NCBI GenBank assembly: GCA_013151705.1
Contig: JAADHT010000057.1
Span: forward strand, 1 to 11,019
Length of the DNA stretch: 11,019 nt
Origin: Kiritimatiellota bacterium
GTDB taxonomy: Bacteria > Verrucomicrobiota > Lentisphaeria > Victivallales > JAADHT01
Reading direction: 5' to 3'
In this document: positions 6,138 to 11,019 of the stretch, in pieces
Position numbering within the stretch: position 1 is the first letter of the stretch
Layout: every line of letters starts with the position of its first letter
Notes under the pieces: model-generated
The model's input: the letters and a program-made list of their open reading frames with translations, nothing else
The model's database searches: none
What the model was told of the DNA's origin: nothing
Translations under genes and position numbers: made by a program

Positions 6138-7478
6138 TCACGCGCTCCTTCTGGCCTTTTTATTCTTTTCTGTTTTCACTCCCGGCTTCTCTTGGAGGGA
6201 AAACGGAGCCAATCCGTCGATGGCCTCTTTGGTTATCACGTATTCGGTTATACCATCGCATGACGGAGCCTCGAACATCACATCGAGCATAATCGATTCG
6301 ATCAATGAGCGCAATCCGCGCGCTCCAGTCCCTTTCTTGACCGCATTCTCCGCGATGGCCTCTATGGCGTCGTCGGAGAATTTCAACTCGATGTTCTCCA
6401 TAGCCAGGAGCTTGACGTATTGTTTCGTCAACGCGTTTTTCGGCTCTGTCAGTATCCTTTTCAGCTCGTGGACTGACAAATCATGCAGCGGAACGGTAAT
6501 TGGAATGCGCCCCACGAATTCCGGAATGAGTCCGAATTTGAGGAGATCCTCCGGCTCCAAATGACTCAAAACGTTTTTTTCGTCCAACTCCTCGTCGAGT
6601 ATTTTTTTATCATCCGTCTTGGTGAAGCGACTGAATCCCAGCACCTGCTTGCCTATCCTCCGCTGAACGATCTTGTCAAGCCCCACGAAAGCGCCGGCGC
6701 AAAGAAAGAGGATGTTGGTGGTGTCCACCTGCAGGTATTCCTGGTGCGGATGTTTTCTCCCGCCTTTGGGGGGCACGTTGGCAACCGTTCCCTCTATTAT
6801 TTTCAGCAAGGCCTGTTGCACACCTTCGCCGGAGACATCCCGGGTGATGGAGACGTTTTCGGTTCGACGCGCCACCTTGTCGATTTCATCGATGTAGATT
6901 ATTCCGATCTGCGCGCGTTTCACGTCATAGTCGGCGGCTTGAACCAGGCGCAGAATGATGTTCTCTACATCCTCGCCGACGTATCCCGCTTCCGTCACGG
7001 TCGTGGCATCGCAGATGCAGAACGGCACATCCATCATCCGAGCCAGCGTTTTGGCCAGGAGCGTTTTTCCCGAACCCGTCGGGCCGAGCAGCAGAACGTT
7101 GCTTTTCTCTATCTCGACTCCGTCGTCCTTGGCTGATTTCGCGGAATATTGGCTTGTAAGCCTTTTGTAGTGGTTGTGAACCGCCACCGACAGCACCTTT
7201 TTGGCGAATTGCTGACCTATCACGTATTCATCGAGTTTAGCGAGAATATGTTTGGGATTGGGGGTTTTCAATTTTGACAGATCGAGTTTCTTGGTGCCGC
7301 TTTTGCCTTGCGGAGCGGAGTCTCCATCGAACATGCCGAGGCATATGTCAACGCAGTCTCTGCAAATCGCCGAGCCGGTGGGGCTGGAAATCATTTGCCC
7401 GACCTTGCTCGAGGGTCTGCCGCAAAAAGAGCATACGGCGTCCGGACCTTTCGGTTTATTATTGTTGTTACGTGGCAT
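6138..7478 (-). CDS. clpX: ATP-dependent Clp protease ATP-binding subunit ClpX
   Basis: ClpX is the AAA+ unfoldase that recognises tagged proteins, unfolds them and feeds them to ClpP. The 446 residues carry the N-terminal zinc-binding domain with C16, C19, C39 and C42, Walker A GPTGSGKT at 132-139, the pore loop GYVGED, Walker B IIYIDEIDK, the GGRKHPHQEY loop, and the conserved stretches LEPEDLLKFGLIPEFVGR, EPKNALTKQY and TGARGLRS. The ClpP-docking loop reads LGF where E. coli has IGF, so ClpP binding is likely kept. The lysine-rich tail (EKNKKARRSA) is not conserved. The ATG is preceded by AAGGTG at good spacing. No clpP or tig gene lies upstream; instead a broken nuoF-like gene ends 298 bp away. 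It heads a tight cluster with the histidine kinase and gatC. Confidence 0.98.
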   Translation of the reverse strand: MPRNNNNKPKGPDAVCSFCGRPSSKVGQMISSPTGSAICRDCVDICLGMFDGDSAPQGKSGTKKLDLSKLKTPNPKHILAKLDEYVIGQQFAKKVLSVAVHNHYKRLTSQYSAKSAKDDGVEIEKSNVLLLGPTGSGKTLLAKTLARMMDVPFCICDATTVTEAGYVGEDVENIILRLVQAADYDVKRAQIGIIYIDEIDKVARRTENVSITRDVSGEGVQQALLKIIEGTVANVPPKGGRKHPHQEYLQVDTTNILFLCAGAFVGLDKIVQRRIGKQVLGFSRFTKTDDKKILDEELDEKNVLSHLEPEDLLKFGLIPEFVGRIPITVPLHDLSVHELKRILTEPKNALTKQYVKLLAMENIELKFSDDAIEAIAENAVKKGTGARGLRSLIESIMLDVMFEAPSCDGITEYVITKEAIDGLAPFSLQEKPGVKTEKNKKARRSA

Positions 7479-7569
7479 ATTATCACCTTGAATTATCTAT
7501 GTGGAACCAGTTGTGTCGCAAAATACAAGAGTCTCTCAAGAGTGCTCATCTTATCGACGCGAAAAAAAG

Positions 7570-7597
7570 AGTCTAGCACACTTTTCATAAAAAACAA
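7570..7597 (-). promoter_or_regulatory. Possible sigma-70-type promoter for clpX
   Basis: On the minus strand TTGTTT (7592-7597) and TAGACT (7570-7575) are separated by 16 nt, and TG lies one base before the -10 box (TGCTAGACT), an extended -10 arrangement. The transcript would have a leader of about 90 nt before clpX. The surrounding 7479-7775 stretch shows no other convincing gene. This is pattern matching only. Confidence 0.35.
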
Positions 7598-7727
7598 GGC
7601 GTTTTCAATGGAAAAATTGACGGCTGCCAAACTTCTCGGACGAAAAACGAGGTGGCGAAGAAAATCGACAAACGCGCGGCAACAACTTCCGATTCGAAAA
7701 GACAAACGCTTTTTCGTATTAACAAGA

Positions 7728-7766
7728 CCCTGTTCGAGCAGGGGCTAACAAAACTTCGTTTAGCCC
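7728..7766 (-). terminator. Two hairpins after the nuoF-like gene, possible transcription terminator
   Basis: Beginning 9 nt after the stop of the ferredoxin-domain ORF, the minus strand can form a stem GGGCTAA/TTAGCCC. It is followed at once by a second stem, CCCTG/CAGGG around a CTCGAA loop, and then by TCTTGTTAAT. The two stems share bases and compete slightly. The following U-run is weak, so termination is plausible but not certain. Confidence 0.4.
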
Positions 7767-7775
7767 GTTGGCCAA

Positions 7776-8201
7776 TCAACGCCTTTTAACTGATTTGGTC
7801 GGACAGTTTCGCATACATGCGCCGCATCGCACGCAAATCGCCGGGTCTATTTCATGTTGTTCGAGCGGAATCGAGGTTACGGCGTCGACAGGGCAGTTTT
7901 GAGCGCAGATGGAACATCCTATGCAGTCGGTGGTTATGAAATAACGGGTTAGCGTCTTGCAAACTCCGGCGGGGCATCTTCCTTCAACATGCGCGTCGAA
8001 CTCATCTCGGAAATACCGAATCGCGGTCAATACGGGATTCGGTGCTGAAACACCCAAACCGCATGCGCTTCCCACCCGTACCCTTTCTCCCAAATCGAGC
8101 AATTCGTCCACATCTCCTTTTTTCCCGCGTCCCTCGCATAAATCCTCCAGAATCTCCAGCATTCGCTCATTCGCTTGGTTCCGACCCGACAGAAAACGCA
8201 T
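7776..8201 (-). CDS. nuoF: C-terminal part of the frameshifted NuoF/HydB-like protein (4Fe-4S end plus 2x[4Fe-4S] ferredoxin)
   Basis: This frame continues the NuoE-NuoF fusion gene after its frameshift and is not an independent gene; its first 13 codons are out-of-frame NuoF sequence. From residue 14 it reads MLEILEDLCEGRG, then GSACGLGVSAPNPVLTAIRYF, which contains the fourth Cys ligand of the NuoF 4Fe-4S cluster. The HydB-type linker AHVEGRCPAGVC and a ferredoxin domain with two full Cys sets follow: CIGCSICAQNCP (C93, C96, C99, C103) and CVRCGACMRNCP (C123, C126, C129, C133). Joined in frame with the upstream part, the protein would be 780 residues. The tail is intact in sequence, so the damage is recent or is an assembly artefact. 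Independent translation is unlikely because no good ribosome site precedes it. Confidence 0.85.
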   Translation of the reverse strand: MRFLSGRNQANERMLEILEDLCEGRGKKGDVDELLDLGERVRVGSACGLGVSAPNPVLTAIRYFRDEFDAHVEGRCPAGVCKTLTRYFITTDCIGCSICAQNCPVDAVTSIPLEQHEIDPAICVRCGACMRNCPTKSVKRR

Positions 8202-10096
8202 TTACCGCACGACTCCTTCTGAATGAATGAGAGAAAATAGCGGGCGATGTCCACGACGCAATCGTTTTCGTCCAGCACGACCAACCCTCCGGACCCCATC
8301 ATTCCCCCAAGTTCAGTCAAGCGCTCGTAGTCGATCCGCGTGTCGAACAAACTTTTCGGAATGCAGGCGCCTGACGGCCCCCCGATCAACACCGCCTTCG
8401 CTTTGGCGTCGTTTTGAATTCCGCCTCCGATGTCATAGATTATTTTCTTGAGGGTTGTTCCCATCGGAACCTCGACGAGTCCGCCGCGGCGTATTCTTCC
8501 CGCCAAAGCGAAGGTTTTGACACCGCGGCTGTTCTCGGTGCCCACATCCGCGAACTTCGCGGGTCCATTGGCGACGATCCACGGCGCGGAAGCGAAGGTT
8601 TCGACGTTGTTCACCAGTGTCGGTTTTCCGCGGAAACCGCGTTCGGCGGGGTAGGGGGGGCGGACGGAGGGAGTCCCGCGGCGTCCCTCCAAGGCGGCTA
8701 TCAACGCGGTCTCCTCGCCGCAGATGAAAGCTCCGGCGCCCTTGACGACCCGAATGTTCAACTTTTTACCGCTTCCGCATGCGTCGTCTCCCAGAAATCC
8801 GCGGGATTCGCAGACGCTTATCGCTTTCTGGACGTTTCCGGCGGCTAGCGGATATTCGGCTCTGACATAGACGATTCCCTCGTCGGCTCCGACCACCAGC
8901 ATAGCTATGATCATTCCCTCTATCACCTTGAAAGGAAACGACTCCAGGATCATCCTGTCCATAAAGGCGCCTGGATCGCCCTCGTCGCCGTTGCAGATGA
9001 CGTATTTGACATCGTCTGCGGCGTCCTTCACCATTCTCCATTTGTCGGCGACCGGGAATCCGCCGCCGCCGCGTCCGCGCAATCCGGAACGCTTGATTTC
9101 ATCCAGAATGGATTCGGGAGAGAATCCGTCGCTATTCGGCTTGAAAAGCGAGAAGCCGTTCCCGGCGAGATACTCGTCCATGCTCAACGGTGAAAGAGCG
9201 CCGGCGTTTTCGGTTACGACGGAGTCGCGGCATGCGCTTTCAATGGAGTTGTCCAAAATGTATCTGGTCGGCGCCGTGGCCTCTTCCGGTCCGCCCAACA
9301 GGGAGTCTAAAAGAGAGTATGCGGCGACTGAAAGCCTGGCTCCTGGTGATTCGGGGCGCAGATGACGAATCAGCGCGATTCTCGCGGTTTCCGGCGTGAC
9401 CGAGCCGTAAACGAATGATTCGCCGTCGGAGAGCTTCAAATCGAGCAGCGGAGCGGCGAAAGAGCGTCCGGTGCAACCGACCTCCTTCAATTTCAAAGGC
9501 AGGGAGAACTCGTCGATCATGCGTTCGATCTCATCCGCGACTTTCGTGGAACCGGCCGCCTGGCAGCTGGAGCAGAGGCAAAGTCTGGCCTCGGCGTAGT
9601 CGCTGGAAACCCGCTCCGCCCGCGAAGTTCGCAAACGAGTTTTTTTCTCTTTGAGAAAATCGGAGATCACGCCGGCGACGCCGGCCGGGGTCAGATTGCC
9701 GTATATCACATCGTCGATCCTGACGGCCGGAGCGATCATGCAACAGCCAAGACACGCCACCTCCTCGATGGTGAACAGCATTTCAGGGTCGGTGTCGCCG
9801 TGTTCGGGAATTTTAAGAAAGGATTTGAACGCGTCGAGAATTTCAGGGGCGCCTTTGACATGGCAGGCCGTGCCGATACATACTCCTATAATGTGTCTGC
9901 CGGTCGGACGAGTTCTGAATTCGGAATAAAAAGTCGCCACGGATACGATATCCGACGCAGTGATCTCGGACGCGTCCGCCAATTCGACGAGGGTCTCCTC
10001 GGAAAGGTATCCGGCTTCCGTTTGAATCCGCCTCAAAAGAGGAATCAGATTCTCACGCCCGTCTCCAATCTCCCTGATTATCCTCTGTAAATCCAC
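8027..10096 (-). CDS. nuoF: NuoE-NuoF/HydB-like NADH-oxidising flavoprotein fusion, frameshifted before its C-terminus
   Basis: The intact protein would oxidise or reduce NAD(H) at an FMN site and pass electrons through Fe-S clusters, as HydC plus HydB do in multimeric [FeFe] hydrogenases. Positions here are counted from an in-frame TTG at 10126. Residues about 11-158 are NuoE-like with 2Fe-2S ligands C83, C88, C125 and C129. Residues 175-258 are the HydB thioredoxin-like domain with C183, C188 and C218, but Ser222 where a Cys is expected. The FMN motif SGLRGRGGGGFP starts at 347 and the NADH motif GAGAFICGEETAL at 463; SCGKCVFCRVG gives C640, C643 and C646. After M653 an 8-bp duplication shifts the frame, giving 46 unrelated residues to 8027. 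The GTG at 10094-10096 (VDLQRII) is preferred, as GGAG lies 8 nt upstream; a TTG at 10097-10099 is possible. Confidence 0.9.
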   Translation of the reverse strand: MDLQRIIREIGDGRENLIPLLRRIQTEAGYLSEETLVELADASEITASDIVSVATFYSEFRTRPTGRHIIGVCIGTACHVKGAPEILDAFKSFLKIPEHGDTDPEMLFTIEEVACLGCCMIAPAVRIDDVIYGNLTPAGVAGVISDFLKEKKTRLRTSRAERVSSDYAEARLCLCSSCQAAGSTKVADEIERMIDEFSLPLKLKEVGCTGRSFAAPLLDLKLSDGESFVYGSVTPETARIALIRHLRPESPGARLSVAAYSLLDSLLGGPEEATAPTRYILDNSIESACRDSVVTENAGALSPLSMDEYLAGNGFSLFKPNSDGFSPESILDEIKRSGLRGRGGGGFPVADKWRMVKDAADDVKYVICNGDEGDPGAFMDRMILESFPFKVIEGMIIAMLVVGADEGIVYVRAEYPLAAGNVQKAISVCESRGFLGDDACGSGKKLNIRVVKGAGAFICGEETALIAALEGRRGTPSVRPPYPAERGFRGKPTLVNNVETFASAPWIVANGPAKFADVGTENSRGVKTFALAGRIRRGGLVEVPMGTTLKKIIYDIGGGIQNDAKAKAVLIGGPSGACIPKSLFDTRIDYERLTELGGMMGSGGLVVLDENDCVVDIARYFLSFIQKESCGKCVFCRVGTKRMSECWRFWRIYARDAGKKEMWTNCSIWEKGYGWEAHAVWVFQHRIPY
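8160..8175. repeat. 8-bp tandem duplication that frameshifts the nuoF-like gene
   Basis: CATTCGCT occurs twice in direct succession (8160-8167 and 8168-8175). On the coding strand it reads AGCGAATG twice. Deleting one copy restores the frame KRMLEILEDL and joins the two ORFs into one protein of 780 residues, so this duplication is the exact lesion. It looks like replication slippage. Confidence 0.9.
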
Positions 10097-10164
10097 CAAA
10101 CTCACTCCAAAACATTGTTTGCGCAAAGTGCGAAATCACGTGGAAAACGTGAAATTCCAGCGGA

Positions 10165-10189
10165 AGTAAGACGGTACTTCCAAGCCGTA
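10165..10189 (-). repeat. Structured repeat A, copy 3
   Basis: On the minus strand the sequence is stem ACGG, a loop containing TGGAA, stem CCGT and then CTTACT, in the same 25-nt frame as copies 1 and 2. An alternative fold, GGAAGTA with TACTTCC (10162-10181), exists only in this copy. It lies between the hydrolase remnant and the nuoF-like gene, 69 nt upstream of the latter's GTG start codon. Confidence 0.6.
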
Positions 10190-10241
10190 ATTTCCCCTCG
10201 CGCCATGCGCTTGACGGGTAAACACGTTGTCTCTTGGGAGA

Positions 10242-10265
10242 ATGTCGCCCTAAAAGGAGCGACCT
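10242..10265 (-). repeat. Structured repeat B, copy 2 (24-nt hairpin)
   Basis: This is identical to 2378-2401 apart from one loop base (A for G on the plus strand). It forms the GTCGC/GCGAC hairpin with the inner CCT/AGG stem. As in copy 1, it follows a reading-frame stop on the same strand (10299-10301, 33 nt away) and precedes repeat A, but with a longer spacer (52 nt against 8 nt). Confidence 0.6.
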
Positions 10266-10298
10266 GCTAAAATCCTCGGCGAGCTCTGCCGAAGCGGA

Positions 10299-10400
10299 TC
10301 AGAGTTCCAGGAGCTGTTCGGCGTTTTTTCTCGCGACTTTCGCGAAAACCTCTTCGCTTATCGCCCCCTTCTTTCGGGCGATCCCGCGACTTCCGCGGTC
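10299..10400 (-). pseudogene. 3' remnant of a probable metal-dependent hydrolase gene (TatD-like or amidohydrolase)
   Basis: The minus-strand frame from 10400 to the TGA at 10299-10301 encodes 33 residues that end in a segment beginning GAISEEVFAKVARKNAEQ and closing with LLEL. This acidic-basic helix pattern with a terminal NAxxLL is typical of the C-terminus of TatD-like nucleases and related TIM-barrel amidohydrolases. An in-frame TGA at 10401-10403 lies upstream and no matching sequence continues, so only the stub of the gene is left. It is probably what remained when the neighbouring DNA, which has a different composition, was exchanged. The family call rests on a short segment. Confidence 0.4.
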
Positions 10401-10584
10401 TCATAACAATAACAAGCGGAAAGAGTTTTTCAAGGTATGGTATCAGATTGGATTCTAGCGGATTCAGGTTGAAAGAACTGAAATGAGGTGTAGGATCTCA
10501 TATTGAAGTTCTATGAATTGGAGAAAACGGATGCCTTCGAAGTTGGCGGAGCGGGAAATAAACGAATTATGAACTGGATTGATT

Positions 10585-11019
10585 ATGATGAGGCCGATGA
10601 GAGATAAAACGGGAGTTTCGATAGGGAAATCGATCGTTTTCATCGCGCTGGTATTGTGCGCCGCCGCGCTTCGGATGGCGGAAGCCGACGGAGCGTCGTC
10701 TCTATGGACCGACGAGTTCGCCACATATTGGATCGCTTCCGCGTCGACGCTTGCGGAATGTTTTCAGAGGGCGTCGCTCACCCAGGGGCAATATCCGTTG
10801 TATTTTCTTTTGGAATGGTGCGTTCTGCGACTTTTTTCGGCGAGTGAGTTCTCGTTGCGTCTGCTGTCGCTTGCCGCGTCTTCGGTTTCCGCCGGAGTCG
10901 TCTATTTGATCGCTTCAAAGTTGATGGAATCCGGAATGTTCGCTGATTCGCCAGTGGTCGCCGTTTCGCCGGAAAGTCCCGCGTCATCTTCTTGCGCTAA
11001 ATACACTGAAGAAACGGTT
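10585..11019 (+). CDS. GT-C family membrane glycosyltransferase (PMT/ArnT-like), N-terminal part, 3' end outside window
   Basis: The frame stays open to the window edge, giving 145 residues. Such enzymes transfer a sugar from a polyprenyl-phosphate donor on the outer face of the membrane. Residues about 13-30 form a first membrane helix (SIVFIALVLCAAALRM). The SLWTDEF that follows matches the conserved acidic pair in the first outer loop of GT-C enzymes, where the catalytic carboxylate lies. Next come TQGQYPLYFLLEWCVLRLF and SEFSLRLLSLAASS, the typical second part with an amphipathic helix and membrane helix 2. A Ser/Pro-rich segment (about residues 118-140) follows. ATG codons at 10585, 10588 and 10597 are possible starts; none has a strong ribosome site. 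It is divergent from the nuoF-like gene. Confidence 0.8.
   Translation, partial: MMRPMRDKTGVSIGKSIVFIALVLCAAALRMAEADGASSLWTDEFATYWIASASTLAECFQRASLTQGQYPLYFLLEWCVLRLFSASEFSLRLLSLAASSVSAGVVYLIASKLMESGMFADSPVVAVSPESPASSSCAKYTEETV

Noticed and set aside
7493..7779. Two short minus-strand ORFs (7493-7705 and 7585-7779) in the gap before clpX
   Set aside because: They overlap each other in different frames, have unusual composition and no good ribosome site, and they cover the likely clpX promoter and the hairpins after the nuoF-like gene.
8160..8201. Programmed ribosomal frameshift in the nuoF-like gene
   Set aside because: There is no slippery heptamer or stimulatory structure, and the exact 8-bp duplication explains the frame change fully.
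10234..10458. Plus-strand ORF of 74 residues across repeat B and the hydrolase stub
   Set aside because: It is antisense to the hydrolase stub, starts with TTG inside the repeat region, and its sequence is not protein-like.

Overview
The window is a piece of a bacterial chromosome with compact, mostly co-directional genes and roughly balanced base composition. The host is probably an anaerobe: it carries a cytosolic NADH-oxidising flavoprotein of the HydC/HydB (NuoE/NuoF) type, and it makes Gln-tRNA and/or Asn-tRNA by the indirect GatCAB route. The phylum cannot be read from the sequence. A PVC-type lineage such as Lentisphaerota or Kiritimatiellota is only a weak impression.

Layout. (1) At 2-637 on the plus strand is the 3' part of an ABC transporter ATPase of the FecE/BtuD type, cut by the window edge. 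It faces the minus-strand genes. (2) At 787-7478 on the minus strand, read from right to left, is clpX - histidine kinase - gatC - small unknown ORF - gatA - gatB. From clpX to the small ORF the genes are separated by 4-5 bp or overlap by 4 bp, which indicates one transcription unit. The kinase inside a clpX/gat operon, and an unknown gene wedged between gatC and gatA, are both unusual. (3) At 7776-10096 on the minus strand is a NuoE-NuoF/HydB fusion gene. It is broken by a clean 8-bp tandem duplication at 8160-8175, so the last ligand of its 4Fe-4S site and its C-terminal ferredoxin domain are out of frame. No hydrogenase or dehydrogenase partner gene lies in the window. (4) At 10097-10584 is a region without an intact gene. 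It holds a structured repeat and the 3' stub of a probable hydrolase gene. (5) From 10585 to the right edge on the plus strand is the N-terminal part of a GT-C (PMT/ArnT-like) membrane glycosyltransferase.

The most interesting non-coding signal is a 25-nt stem-loop found three times (640-664, 2345-2369, 10165-10189). It has an invariant TGGAA loop and an invariant TACT end, and one stem pair changes in a compensatory way. Each copy lies just downstream of, and in the same orientation as, the 3' end of a gene or gene remnant. Two of the copies are paired with a second, nearly identical 24-nt hairpin (2378-2401, 10242-10265). Separately, a perfect 26-bp palindrome forms the very end of gatA and supplies its stop codon; 14 bp of it recur at 743-756.
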